NCBI GenBank assembly: GCA_027919835.1 | Contig: JANVFP010000019.1 | Coordinates: forward strand, 806,001-870,000 | Direction: 5' to 3' | DNA from: Lentinula raphanica | Taxonomy: Eukaryota; Basidiomycota; Agaricomycetes; Agaricales; Omphalotaceae | DNA length: 64,000 nucleotides | Part shown: positions 46,701-58,010 of the stretch, in pieces | How positions within the stretch are numbered: the first letter of the stretch is position 1 | How the letters are laid out: each line of letters opens with the position of its first letter | Position numbers and translations under genes: made by a program | Notes under the pieces: model-generated | Seen by the model: only the letters and a program-made list of their open reading frames with translations | What the model was told of the DNA's origin: nothing | The model's database searches: none

Positions 46701-46942
46701 AATCTTTTCTTCTTCTTGTGGCATCGCAGACAGGATACATGCAAGGTATCCAATGTAGTCTGGGACACGGGTGAAAGAGTTGAGTTTCTGCGGATAGAAT
46801 GAGTGATCAGTGGGGACCTTTTTCAGATGGTTCGGGAGTTTACTTGGGCGACATTGCGTTGAACGGTGACATTCGTGTTTGTTGAATCATGTATAGTGGA
46901 TAATATTTCCTGCAGGCCTGCAGGCTGAGGGTTCCAAGACAT
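43758..46942 (-). CDS. KAP104: Transportin / karyopherin beta-2 (Kap104)
   Basis: Nuclear import receptor that carries PY-NLS cargoes (for example hnRNP-type RNA-binding proteins) through the pore and releases them on Ran-GTP. ATG at 46940-46942 begins MSWNPQPAGLQEILSTIHDS. HEAT repeats run the whole length, with stretches typical of the family: MIPKFLALAEHPSSKMRCHA, DENVALEACEFWLCFAE, RVQEAACSGFSTL, KYQHKNMLVLYDAVGTLADA and KDSAFRGMCTLVQANPAGII. The acidic H8 loop used in cargo release is present (IDSDDDEDYLDDDDYMDE). Introns are short and phases fit. One near 44320 uses a GC-AG pair (GCAAGT donor). The stop at 43758 follows LASRYAV, like the normal C-terminus. No disabling change was seen. 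Confidence 0.93.
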
Positions 46943-47886
46943 TATGGGATGTGGAAGACACGTATGTAACTTGCGATCGCTTTCTCTACACCGAGTCGGA
47001 GTGGAACTTGGAGAGGAGACAAGAGATGAGGATATTCTTGGAAACTCCAAAACTATCGGAAAGTCTAAATGAGGATATTCTTGGAAACTCCAAAACTATC
47101 GGAAAGTCTAAATCCGGACTTGCGGCTCTCAAATATACAGCAGGGCAGACTCAGACTGAGATTGATACATCATGATAATAATATGGCGGAGAAATAATGA
47201 ATGGGTACCTTCCCAGGTGGAATGTCAATGGGCAGTAATCTGGAAAGTTTGATAAAAAGTTTCAGTATGGACGTTGTAGTATGTATATATTCTGAGAGCC
47301 TGGAATGAGAGATCAAGTAGAGGGAAAAAAGACAATATAATGTAACAACCGAGTTGAAGTACAAATGAGAAACGTTCAATGGCTGGGGCTTGGCCATGAT
47401 ACAGTGCTCTAATACCCTCAGAGCCTCTGTTGTCGTCCCAACAAACATTTTTCTTATTCTCGCACCTACTCCCTTGGGCATTCTGGACTTTCTTGCAAAG
47501 GTCGGCGACAGTCGGTGCCCTGCCGTCTCCAGACTGCGAAGCCTTCGCACCAGGTGCTGAAGGCTCCTACCAGAGAGTATCTTAGGACTCCAAGCAGTCT
47601 GGGATGATACTGATGAGCACTGGGACGAATCTCAGTGCACCTATAAAATTCGAGGGGTCCCTATTGCGATGAAGTATTGGAGTGCGGACACAATCGACCC
47701 ATGTGGGACGGCCCATTCAGGACAAAACTTAGAAGCGCCGCCCTTTGGATTTTCATATCCGTGAAGTGTGAATACCCTTTCGCCATAGCCTGTTATGGAA
47801 GGACTGGAAAAATATCCATCCATCGACAAATTTCTATTGGCTTGCAGTGACAATAAGGGTGGGCAGACAAGATAGACAGAGGTTAG
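46943..47886. other. 5' flank of transportin; no other gene
   Basis: Includes a 42-bp-class direct duplication near 47026-47110 (GAGGATATTCTTGGAAACTC twice). Small ORFs on minus show no family. Confidence 0.5.
47026..47112 (+). repeat. Short tandem duplication upstream of transportin
   Basis: GAGGATATTCTTGGAAACTC followed by CAAAACTATCGGAAAGTCTA occurs twice in a row. Confidence 0.8.
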
Positions 47887-48718
47887 TCAGGACTCAGTAA
47901 ATATATCGAGACTCCGGCCATACGATAGAGATTGGCGTAGAGGTCTTGGATCATGAGATTGTTGAAAAGAAATCAACGTCGGTCCCATCGCGCAGTATCC
48001 AAGTGCGGAACCGAATCCTGGAGAATGAATGGCTAATGGAGTGTTCTGTGTTTCTCGATTCTTGGAAACCTGTGATAACTTCAGCGTAATTCTCTCGGAT
48101 GGTGATCTCGTCGTCCGCAGCAGGGCAGATGAGTAGTATGCCCAAGCTATAACCGTCTGACTTCCTTTGCAATTGAATATAGTAATGACAAGACACAAAC
48201 ATGAGTAGGTCGCCTCGAACAGGGAGAACTCACCAAACCTCACCTCGAAGTCATGTAAGTGGATAATCTCGCTCGATGAAGTACGTCTCTCAATTTGCTC
48301 CAACCGCTCCTTCTCCTCATCAGTTATCTGGACTTCAACCTTCTCCACAGTATTCGGTCTGTACGGACCCGAGACTGCGATGTACGGAGTTGGCGATTCT
48401 TGTTATGCAACGTTGACGTACTGCTTCTCTGGTGGTAGATTGATGTAACGGCATCTGGCGGATGGATTGTGTATATAGTGGCCTGATATCAGATAAGGAA
48501 CCCATAGAACTAGGACTGAGACTGACAAACTCACGCTGCATCCTTGCCTGCATGTTTCCGCCTATTTCATCGAGCCGAAGATATGTCAAGCACAAAGATA
48601 GCGTGACCTGGTTGAATCTAGCGTAGATGGCCATGAACGACTTCCAGAAGGACATCTCTGGTTTACCGTCAAGGAAATCGGTGACACGATATACCTTGCC
48701 GATGAAAGGTGGGATCAA
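47887..48718 (-). pseudogene. Remnant of FMN-dependent L-lactate dehydrogenase (cytochrome b2 type)
   Basis: Intact relatives have a cytochrome b5 domain followed by an FMN-dependent alpha-hydroxy-acid dehydrogenase barrel. Here minus-strand fragments appear in the right order but in shifting frames. GKVYRVTDFLDGKPE matches the b5 start, and TIHPPDAV and INLPPEKQYVNVA match the b5 end. VAVSG-like PYIAVSGPYRPNTVEKVEVQ precedes ITDEEKERLEQIERR and EIIHLHDFE. AWAYYSSA, then ADDEITIRENYAE, belong to the flavin domain start, with WILRDGTDVDF after it. An in-frame TAA interrupts the b5-FMN linker, a few-base insertion shifts the frame inside the AWAYYSS-ADDEIT motif, and the rest of the barrel is missing. 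Non-functional. Confidence 0.75.
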
Positions 48719-49697
48719 TCGTTGAGACCCATTGAATGGTGCATCAAGTTTGTTTTACAATGTAAGATAATCTAGCAGCTTTCACGATTGTTGTGCTGTG
48801 CTACCTCCTTTCCGGATAGATGATAACGAGTAGATATAGCACTGAGTTACAGTAGTGGAACTTGAAGGGAAGACGTGGGAATTAGAAGCGGAGCGGGACC
48901 CGAAAAGGATTCGTTTCGCTATTCCGCTTTGTTCATCACCACTTTGACCTGACTTCAATTGACCGCCTTCACACATAGAAAGAAGGAGAACTTCGCTCCT
49001 TGAACTGTTCTAGCCAGCCTCATTGGTGCCCGAAATCTCAGCCTTCCGCTCCACCTTTCGCTATCAGTCCCAGACTGAAGACAGCCAGCACACACACTCG
49101 ACGCGAAGAGAAGGTTTTGGTTTATAGAAGGATGAAATTGCGGCTGAGGCTCTCTGACGGCGAGTAATCTCCCATGCATTTACAGGCCTTCCCTTGCCCG
49201 TTCCTTCGAAGCTGCTTCGGATGCTCAAATATCTCTAATCTTGACGCCTTTGGATATTCGCTGCCGCGGAAATACGAAGAGTATATGAGAGGCGGGCCTA
49301 AGAGGCGTTGTCCGGAGTAGTTTCGGAGGCGTTGGCAACCTACTCATCCATTCGTTTTTCTAGTTGACTTTTTTTCTAGTCGACTTTTGCATAATTCGTT
49401 GACATAATTCTTTGTACGTTGCTGTAGACATCGCGAAGGAGTAAATCATTCGCAAATAAAATTTCGAAAAGTAGTTTGATTTCTCCGCGGCTTGTTGCGC
49501 GCCGTCAGACACGAATGCAGGCTGCGTCACCTCGACGACATTGGGGACCCAGATGAAGGAGTCGAGAAGGACTATCCCGAGGCGAGACAGGACTGGGTCA
49601 AGGGCGGCCATTTGATTTCGTGGGGCTTGCAGGTAGGCGGGGCAGATAAATCATTCAGATAGGAGCAAAGTCAAGAAAAAGGTTTGTTATTCTAGCT
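48719..49697. other. No supportable gene
   Basis: A minus ORF at 49360-49611 (starting MAALDPVLSRLGIVLLDSF) lies divergently 87 bp from the Hpc2-like start. It is too short and unrecognised to call. Confidence 0.35.
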
Positions 49698-50872
49698 ATG
49701 GAACACGGTATTCTTCCTCAAATTACTTTACAAAAGAGAAAGAATGCTATCGAACACTATCACGTCTCAGACCCTTTCATCAACGACTTCGAAGTTGCTG
49801 TTGGCAATAGGAAGTTTTTACGACCTTGGTTCTATGTATCGTCAGGAGAGGTCGCTATGAAGGACCGGTAGGTCTTCTCTAGTTCTGTCCCTTCATCTAC
49901 TCACCCCCCTCCTCTGTAAACTCACCGAAGACACCAGAACCTGGAAAACACAGTAACGCCGAAGCCGCGTCTTCATCCCAAACTCCCCGAGTCACTGTCG
50001 CACGAAGGTTCATCCATTGCTCTCAACAACAACGACGACGACGGTGACGTTCCAGAGTTCAGGCGCATACCACTCTTGCCTCTTCGAAACGGCCGCTCCA
50101 AGCACTGATCGCAAAAAGAAGTCGACTCATAACTCAACCCTGCAGGGAACCGGCCTCAATGCACCTTTAACCCTCTAATAGGAAACTTGGCTGCGATGCG
50201 AAGCCTCAACTGGACAGATCCAGATCCAATTTATGACGAAGGAGACGACGGTGAAGGATATGAGAGGATATGGGGAAGGAGGAGAGCAGATTACCGATGA
50301 AGAAAGAGGGTTTTTACACGACCGTGGTGGATAATGGGAAGCAAAGGAAGATAGTGAATGACGTATGTCCTTTCTCTCCGTCTACCTTCTCAGGCGGTTG
50401 AATTTGGTTGCAGCAGAGACTTGGGAACAGAAGTCTCCAATGAAGGGCCTTCTTGTTCGAGTCGCATTCCACGCGACACTGGATCAGTACGACGACCATT
50501 TCCTCAACCTCATACCAAGACTGTTTCTGTATGACAAATCGAAAATCACCGTAAGTGTGCGTTTTGGAGTCTGATATATTCTGCACAGAAACACATAGCT
50601 GAATGCGGCTTGAACAGAAGCTGATCAAACGGACTTTATTTGTAGACCACGTCAAGCTTCTCGTTGACCGACAAGATTCTCTTATGACAGATCTCAAACG
50701 CGAAGCGCATGAAGGTGTTCAAAAGGCAGAAGAAGAATGGGAAAAGAGTGTTGTCCACGTAGCACATACCTCACCCGCGTCGCCCAACCTCTTACTCTCC
50801 CATAATCCTATTATACTACTAGTAGCCTCCCTTCTTTCCTGTTCCTCGTCACTTTTTCTCAAAGTTGCATAA
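49698..50872 (+). pseudogene. Hpc2/ubinuclein-like (HIR histone chaperone complex) gene, degenerate or short
   Basis: Hpc2/ubinuclein proteins belong to the HIR/HIRA H3-H4 chaperone complex. Exon 1 (49698-49868, donor GTAGGT) encodes a clear HUN-type motif, YHVSDPFINDFEVAVGNRKF followed by FYVSSGEVAMKD. Later exons give EGFYTTVVDNGKQRK, then AETWEQKSPMKGLLVRVAFH with LDQYDDHFLNLIPRLFLYDK (to about 50549). The next exon from about 50620 reads KLIKRTLFVDHVKLLVDRQD, matching the ubinuclein middle domain, and AEEEWEKSV. Against function: the usual long N-terminal part is missing, no phase-compatible join was found after exon 1, and the 50363-50413 intron also mismatches phase. I judge it a decaying copy, though unnoticed introns could rescue it. 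Confidence 0.6.
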
Positions 50873-52904
50873 TCCATCAATACCCATTGTCTCTCTTTCC
50901 TTCTAGTCGTTGAACCGGTCCATTTTCAACAGAGATAACATCAGCCAAAAAGTGTGTAAGCCTCTGATGTGTGTTGAGAACATTGATTCCGAGGTCAAAG
51001 GATGAGGAACAAAAAATTAGCGCCCCTTGACGCTGAACCGTTCTGAATAGGGTGCTGTGAGAAATTAAATGAGACCTTTTCGATTGTTCGCGTTCACTCC
51101 AACTAAGACGCGTTCTTACGTTCAAACCGAAATCACAACCAACGCCGCGTCCTCAGATCCGTTTGACCGCGAAACTGGAACTGTAATCAACACGTCCGTC
51201 GACTTCCACATGCTCGAGCGCTGGAGAAGTGGAGGGAGTCCATGCCACACGGATGGATTCCATTAACGCTAACCACCATCTGTAATGATCATACATTATA
51301 CCCGCGCGCGCTATTGTCCCTCTCTCATCCCAAACCTGTCCATATCCTTTTCGTTCCCCCAATGCCCAACGACTCAGCAGAGGAGGAGGGATAGAAGTGC
51401 GATGTCGTTGCATCAAAGTTTTCGAGGGTATGTGACTTCTTGCTCTTGCTCTTTCGCTCTCTCATCGACTTCTCTGCGCTATCAACTCAGATTTTCTGTT
51501 AATGGTTGTCGATCTCAAACCACACACATTCACGCGCAGCGTCTACCTCACCAAACTTCACAGTGTTTGATTTACATCGCGTCCCTATTCCATCCCGTCT
51601 CACCTCACAGATGTCAAATGGAACGAGCGAACAAGCAAGGAGATAATGAATGAGGGAATGCACAATATCCGGCTGTCCAAACGTCTACACGTTCATCCTC
51701 GCTCGTTGATTCACAATCAGTCCTCTCCCGCGCTCCTGGCAATTCTCGAAGCTCTTACAACGTTGATTCTGCCTTCAACAAAACGTTGACGCCAGGTCTC
51801 CGGGTGCCAGCGCTCGGCGCTGTAGTCCACAAACTCCCCACCTGCACTTCGCCAAATTCCAAGTACGTATGCGTATGCGTGTACGTGTAGTGCGTGTCGT
51901 GCATGTAGTGCATGCAGCGTTGCGGTTCCGATTGAGTTGAAAAGAGGGGTTAGGATCGTCTTGGAGGTTCAGAGAAGAGAAAATGAAAGAGAACGACTCG
52001 AGCGACTGTGTCGTCTATCGCGGTTGTAACCATCGAAATCACCGTCCCCTGCCGCGTAACTGAGTCTGAAGCTCAAACGGATAAACGTTCACGTTCAATT
52101 TCAATAGGGATGTTAAGGGAACCAAGGGAGAGATCGAGAGAATAGAGAAAACATTTATTGGGCAGTCCGAATCGTGATCGTTCCACGCTTCCCCTTCACC
52201 CTTCTACGTCGTCCCTTCTGCGTACCCCCGAGGCCTGTCTCCAAACTCTAGCCCCGGCGTTTCAGCTTCTAACTCTCCATCTCCACCCCTCCCCAAAATC
52301 TTGTATTCGCCTACGTATGTTCTCGTTCCCTCGTTCGTGCATCTCGTGTGCACAGTGTGTGAGTGCGCATGAAGAAGACTATGCATCCGGACTTCGTCTC
52401 CACCGTTCTCCACTTCCGAACCCTCTCTACACGGAGAGAAGCAAAACGCGCTGAACCGACGAGGCTGGTGAGGATCCGCACGAAAAACATCGAGCAGGGG
52501 AGGAGAAAGAACAAAATGAAGACGAGGAAGACAGAAGGGAGGTACCATATCTCTGTTCCTCTGAACTTCAGGATGCAGGCCTTCTATCGCGGACACAAAT
52601 ACAAGCAGAGTTAGCCCGTGGACGCGCTGGGATCCCTGCCCATTGTTAGCGACGCAAGTCCTGTTCCCAATCCTCCCGCTCATTGCCCGGGTAGACGTAC
52701 TATAGGTTCGGCTCCTCCTCAAGTGCCCAATGAATCTGAAGAGGAAACGAGCCATCGGTGAGCGGTAAAAGTCAAAAGACAGGCGTGCTTGGCCATATGC
52801 TGACTTTGCAAGCTCCTACCAACTGGACACTCGAGACTCGCTGCACTGTTGCTCCCTGGTGACATGGGAGTCGTCCAAGGAGAGTAGCAATTTGTCATCA
52901 CTTC
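50873..52904. other. Gene-poor region
   Basis: Overlapping ORFs on both strands around 52150-52760 lack any motif. A short TGCGTATGCGTGTACGTG-type alternating stretch occurs at 51866-51910. Confidence 0.4.
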
Positions 52905-53450
52905 TCATCGATCAATATTTTGCAAAGAAAATCTCAGATAAATCATTTCCGGTTTCAAGGTGATTTCTAGAAGGTTATTTGAACGAACAAAAGCAACCAG
53001 ATCAGTGAGAGTTTCGAGAAGTTTCGGGGAAAACACTGCCGCATGGAATGTGCAGAAGGTTTTGAATTTAGGAAGCGTTTGTGAGGCAGGTGTCATTGAA
53101 CGCCAAGGAATGCATTCCATGTCGTGAGTTACAGAAATTTCCATAATTTCTAACTCTGGCGTGAACCTGAAGAGTGAACTCATCTCATTGCAATCGAGAT
53201 CGTCGGCAAAAGCGACTTTCAGTGTCTTGAGACTACAGCGTGCAGTACTGAGGAGATTCATCAAGAACCTCAGCATACTGTTCCCAGAAACTTGTGGTGA
53301 AAGTCCTTTCTTCGCTATGAAATTCAAGCTCAGGAAGGTTCACGACCGTGGTCGTCAGATTCAAGGTCGTCAGATTCAAGGTCGTCAGATTCAATGTCAT
53401 CAGATTCAAGAGCCTGTCATCAGATTGTGCTACTGCTCACGTGCAGTGTG
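52905..53450 (-). CDS. F-box/LRR-like protein fragment
   Basis: The minus-strand frame ending at 52905 shows loose leucine-rich spacing (LRFLMNLLSTARCSLKTLKV, FTPELEIMEISVTHDMECIP, LPKFKTFCTFHAA), as in the C-terminal half of agaricomycete F-box proteins that rank surface strands. Such proteins select substrates for ubiquitin ligases. The reading frame continues upstream into a tandem repeat (53348-53412) translated as LNLTT units. No F-box was found, so this is partial or decayed. Family assignment rests on style rather than a diagnostic motif. Confidence 0.35.
53348..53412 (+). repeat. 15-bp tandem repeat
   Basis: About four head-to-tail copies of GTCGTCAGATTCAAG; the last is degenerate. 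On the minus strand it encodes Leu-Asn-Leu-Thr-Thr units. Confidence 0.85.
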
Positions 53451-53619
53451 AGCGTTAAACTACTGGGACCAGAGCCTTGGCGCTTATGTTAGCCAGCGCA
53501 AGCGCCAGATTGCATAATCATAATGAAGAGCGAGTCCTGTCATAGTTTTTGAAGTTCACTGAACTCGTCATTCTGCTTTCATTACATTTTCACTCTAGTT
53601 GGACCCACACTTTTGCAGC

Positions 53620-54615
53620 ATGGTCATCTTTGAAGAATCTGATAAAAGTCTTCGCCTTCCTGTGTTGGATGGCACCGGATTTGAAGAGATAGATTTGTAA
53701 TCGTCTTCTTTCCAGAACCTATGACAATTTTTACTGAATACTTCGTAGGACACAGCTATCCGCTCTAAACTTGCTCGACCTTTGCAAAAAGTATGGCCTT
53801 AAAACAACCCCTCGCAAGAAGGATCATTACCTAGCTGTGCTCCGCAGTTACTCGAGCAATCCATCCAAACGGAGGCAAGTGCTCTGATATATCCTTGAAC
53901 GGGGCTCTTCCCCTGAACAAACTTTTAGCACTGCGGCCAAACAAAGTCGAACTGAGCCCAATAGTAAAGTAGGACCAAACATCAGAGCATGGGTATGAAT
54001 GATGATGTCACATATAAACTTTGTAATACTCAAAACTTCGAAAGCTCAGTAGAGTCGATGATCTGGTTCCGGATCCCTATGGTCTTGTGTCTTCCACGGT
54101 TCTGATCCAAAGTATTTCATCAACCCGACTAGTGACAGCTCGCCCTTTGTTGAAACCGACTCAGCTCCTCCAGGCTTCTGCCCCCTTCTCGGAAAAATTT
54201 GAAGTCACGCTCTCATATGGACGATCCATAAAGTTTTCGGCTGCAGATATTGCAGCATACCCATCAGTACCCATGCCAAAGGCTTCGGGACCGTATTTGA
54301 AGCGTCTTCTTTGTTTTTGGGACGACGATCTTCCAATGTGGAACCCTGATATCTGTCCAAAAGTCAACGGAACAGTGCTACCAGCGAAGTACTGGAAAGT
54401 CGTATTTTCAAAGGCAGGCCACTGGAAAAAGGGAGCTCACCGTACCCAGTGGCACCGATGGAAGGTGAGCAATCTTTGAACACGGAATGCAATAAAAATC
54501 ATTCTTTCATCAGAGGTTGATCGAAACGCTGGCCCAGCACGGCTATAAACCTGAGGCCCTTCGTGATAACACACTAGGAGGAATTTTGAAACAATGTACC
54601 AGAGAATTATTGTAG
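53620..54615 (+). CDS. SAP-like domain protein next to a tyrosine recombinase
   Basis: Four exons with matching phases: 53620-53696, 53749-53878, 54045-54464 and 54514-54615, giving 242 residues. Residues about 27-60 (LSALNLLDLCKKYGLKTTPR and following HYLAVLRSYS) fit a SAP-type helix-extended-helix DNA-binding motif. The remainder (FSEKFEVTLSYGRSIKFSAA, GPYLKRLLCFWDDDLPMWNP, WKVVFSKAGHWKKGAHRTQW) is aromatic-rich and looks globular but is not a family I recognise. It ends LKQCTRELL. The gene lies 211 bp upstream of the recombinase on the same strand, so a functional pair (DNA-targeting partner plus recombinase) is possible but inferred. Intron 2 is 166 bp, long for this region, so its borders are less certain. 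Confidence 0.65.
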
Positions 54616-54825
54616 GTATTAGGTAGCAATCCGCTACTTGTGACGGCAACGTCCCATACATATCTACATACGCCGAGAGACAGTGGGGTTGTTGTCGCCA
54701 GGTTGTCACTTATGGTTATCTACCTTCTGGAACTGATTCTCCTACTTCTTTTGACGCCGTTATCTTCGGTTCTTAGTGAGTATATAAGTTTCACTGGGAA
54801 TAAAGCCTTTGTTTGCTCCACATCA

Positions 54826-56618
54826 ATGTCTCTCGAATCCAGTGACTCGACTCTCACTCCCAAAAAACGGGTATGTACTGTAGCACTAGTCAACTTTGCA
54901 ATTAACGTGCTTCAAACCAGACCAAACCCTCTCGGGACACACCCAATAAAAAGGCACGCAAGTTGTTCCAAACGCCAACGTCGGACAACCAACAAGACTT
55001 TGACGGAGAAGACAGCGTGGATGACGATGACGATGACGATGACGATGGCGATGGCGATGACGATGACGAGGATATTAATGGAGACCATTACGGTGGCTCT
55101 GTAGGGATTGATGCCGTCTATGGTTTATTGGGCGGCGAAAATGACAATGATCCTGCTGGTACTATTGTCGGGGAGGTTAGACAAGAAATGAAGTCGATGT
55201 TTGATGAGGAATTGAGTAGCGGAACGGTTAAATCGTATATTGGGTAATTATCCACTCTTCTTACATGTTCCAGCTTCCTGAAATACTTCGATGATAGGAA
55301 AATGGCAAGATTTGATCAATTCCTGCGTCAAAAGCAACAATGGACGAACAGTCAGACAGTGTTCGAGGTCGACGTTGACGACGTACCTCAGGAGTTACCC
55401 GATGCTATTATCCAATGGATTGGTTCTTCGTATGGTAGCAACTTCAATTGTTTCTCATTAACTGACCTCGAGACCGTTCACAGTTGTGATCCGACATTTA
55501 TCAAGGACCCCAAGCAAAAACCCCTCTCTTTTGCATCTGCTTCCCAGATGCGTGCCGCCGTCAACTACGGCTTCAACCGCAATCTTCGCAGAGAATGCCT
55601 GTGGTACTACGACCATCAGCTAGCTAAATTCATCGGAAATCCCGCACAATCTGTTGCCGTAACTCGATACATGAAGAACCTCCAAGCAAAAAAGGTGAAT
55701 AGCTTTTTCAAACCTTCAGGAAAACAAGAAAACAAGAGACCTTTAGGCCCGGGCCGGGGAATTCTCCACCAGCTCAAGGGCTGCCAACGGTGATATAATG
55801 CAAGAGTTACACCAAAACCTTTTGAAGTGGATAGAACGCAATGCGAGCCCCGATAAAAGGTCCTTTCCCAAGGATAGTGATGACTGGGGAGGTATCAAGA
55901 AACGACTTTCGACCTGGCTGATTGGTCTGATAGCGTTCCGGTGTCTACTTCGAACAATTGATGTTCTGGTCCTGAAGATAGAGGACCTTGACACCCTTCC
56001 GCTTCATAGGAACAACACACATATAGGGATTCGCCCTCGAACGACCAAGACTCAACAGAGAGGAAGTAAGCACAAGTTTGAGCTCTTTGTTGTGTCGTGT
56101 CACTTAGTAGTTGCATAGAAGTCGAGGCTTTCGACTTCTACGCTGAGACCGATGGCAAGCTAGAGAACTTCTGCATAGTCAGGGGTATTCGTGCTTGGTT
56201 ACATCTGACGGGAATCACCTCAGGCTACTTGTTCCCGAAAATCTATGGCTATGATTCACTACAAGCGTCGGAATCTCACATGGTATTATTCATCTCATCA
56301 AGCTTTATCCCACTCCATTGATTTGACTATTTTCAGGATAAAAAGAGCTTTTTGAAAAATCTCCGGTGCTCACTTACAGAAATAGGGGAGCCGCCTGAGC
56401 TTTATACGGTACATGCATTTCGACGTGGAGGAACTCAGTTCCTCTACGTAGACATGAACTTCGACCTCATCCAGATTCTTGAATGGGGCAGGTGGTCTAC
56501 AAAGCTGACCTATGCAACCATTCTCCGCTACTTAATAGCGGACACAGATCTAATGCGCAAACCACGAAGCGAGCTCATGTTACCGAAAAGGGCTTCAATT
56601 TCTCATTCAGCCTGGTAG
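54826..56618 (+). CDS. Crypton-type tyrosine recombinase
   Basis: Six exons with matching phases: 54826-54870, 54921-55243, 55298-55694, 55747-56065, 56119-56282 and 56337-56618, giving 509 residues. A nuclear, acidic N-terminus (Asp run about residues 49-65) precedes an N-terminal recombinase region (FASASQMRAAVNYGFNR, GNPAQSVAVTRYMKNLQAKK, ARAGEFSTSSRAANGD). The catalytic part shows the first Arg in FRCLLRTIDVLVLKIEDL, the H-x-x-R box in VHAFRRGGTQ, Trp in LEWGRWSTK and the nucleophile Tyr in TYATILRYL. Such enzymes cut and join DNA through a 3'-phosphotyrosine and move Cryptons or act as domesticated versions. No GCR1-type DNA-binding domain was seen. The ORF is intact. No flanking direct repeats were identified, so domestication cannot be excluded. 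Confidence 0.85.
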
Positions 56619-57030
56619 ACTGTAAATTGCGACTATTTACCTTTGTACCTGCTATATGTTGCTTCTTCAAATCTATTGCTCCTTCCATCTTGGCTCTAGC
56701 TATCATTCCCGACACCAAAGAGACAGGTTTCTCCTTCGATGACTTAGCTGGAACCCTCACAAAAAGGCGGCAAATGGCTGCTGAGTGTGAATAATGGATA
56801 TCTAGCAGCTTGTCTATTAACTGCGACGTCTCCGTCCGTTTCCTCACCCCGATCCCATACCGCTTCTTCCCGCTTTCTCCACCCTCACCCCGACCTATGT
56901 TTCCCTATATCATCGTCGCGTTGTGTTTTGCCAGTTTCCGTCGCGTAACTAGATGGCGAAGTTAGTCGTAGTGTGTGCTCGTAAGTTCGGTACAGGTTTT
57001 GGTCTTCACTACAAAGCTGCTAGACACTAG
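56619..57030. other. Intergenic
   Basis: 3' flank of the recombinase; nothing recognised. Confidence 0.4.
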
Positions 57031-57760
57031 CTTATTTAGTTGGAATATATACGATGATGATGTTGGACCATCTTGAAGCTGAAAGGCGATCCATAATGGT
57101 TCTCAGTGTTGGAGTTCTTGAAATTTGTGAATTCTCGAAAACAGTTCTGGAGATATGAGGTAGAATTCTTGCAAGTTTCTACCTCTTGTGGAAGTTGCAA
57201 CCATCTCAGCGACATCTGCATATGGAATGTGAGCTCCGAAAATACATGTACAGAAACTGAATCTAGAGAAAGCCTACCTTCGTCGTCATTGAACACGTAC
57301 GCCCATCTTTTTCGCCAAATCCAGAAGATAGCACTGAACACCAATGAGAGCGCGAGTCCGAGGAGTAAGGCAGCAAGCTTTGCAAGCCGTGGTCGGGCGA
57401 GTCCTAGGAGTTGGCCAATTCAAACACTTGTCGCTACACCTAGGGCGAACGGAACTTGATAAGTAGTGGAGCAGGACACAAGCAATACAGATTGAGCTGC
57501 TAGAGCAGTAGGTCCTAATCTGAGTTCGAACGACAAGAATCATGAACGTTGAACGTTGAACATTTGCGCCAATTAGAGCCGAATTCGGGTAAACTTTCAC
57601 GTACAGTGATGCAGCGAGTCCTACCAATTCCCATGCCCACCACTCAGAAGCTGTCTGACCGACCCCACCCAGACCAAGAGTGAGAAGAGTTCCGAGGCCG
57701 GTGGGAAGTGCAATTGCGAACGGAATACAAGACAATAGATATAGACGAAACAGTCACATC
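57031..57760 (-). pseudogene. MATE-family transporter remnant
   Basis: MATE proteins export drugs and metabolites by cation antiport through 12 membrane helices; only about two or three helices remain. Minus-strand pieces: TASEWWAWELVGLAAS, then after an apparent intron LGPTALAAQSVLLVSCSTTY, QVPFALGVATSV, an in-frame TGA, then IGQLLGLARPRLAKLAALLL and FSAIFWIWRKRWAYVFNDDE. The family usually has Arg right after ATSV, and CGA to TGA is a single CpG transition. The following segment no longer matches the family, and the N-terminal helices are missing or frameshifted. Non-functional. Confidence 0.72.
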
Positions 57761-58010
57761 TCCGACTCTTTAGAGGAGGGTCTTGTGGGGTTCAAAAGTC
57801 AAAAAATCGACTGATCGTGCCCTTCTAGGAAATTTTATATTGCTTATAAATATCAATGATATAATATTCTTGTAGTAATCTGCCGGGCATTCTTCCGCGT
57901 CTCTTCATCCTTCTTTCACTGTCACCTTCCTTCTTTCACTGGACATCAGCCAAACCGCGACGCAGGCTGTCCAGTGTCGTATATCATTCCATACAGGCCG
58001 TGCGGCTGAG
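57761..58010. other. Intergenic
   Basis: Putative promoter of the 58011 gene; contains an imperfect duplication of TCCTTCTTTCACTG near 57909-57940. Confidence 0.4.

Noticed and set aside
52158..52755. Long overlapping ORFs on both strands
   Set aside because: Neither strand shows motifs, splice support or typical composition; likely chance open frames in GC-richer DNA.
54087..56618. SAP gene and recombinase as a single long gene
   Set aside because: The SAP reading frame ends in a clean in-frame TAG at 54613-54615 and the recombinase has its own ATG and first exon at 54826.
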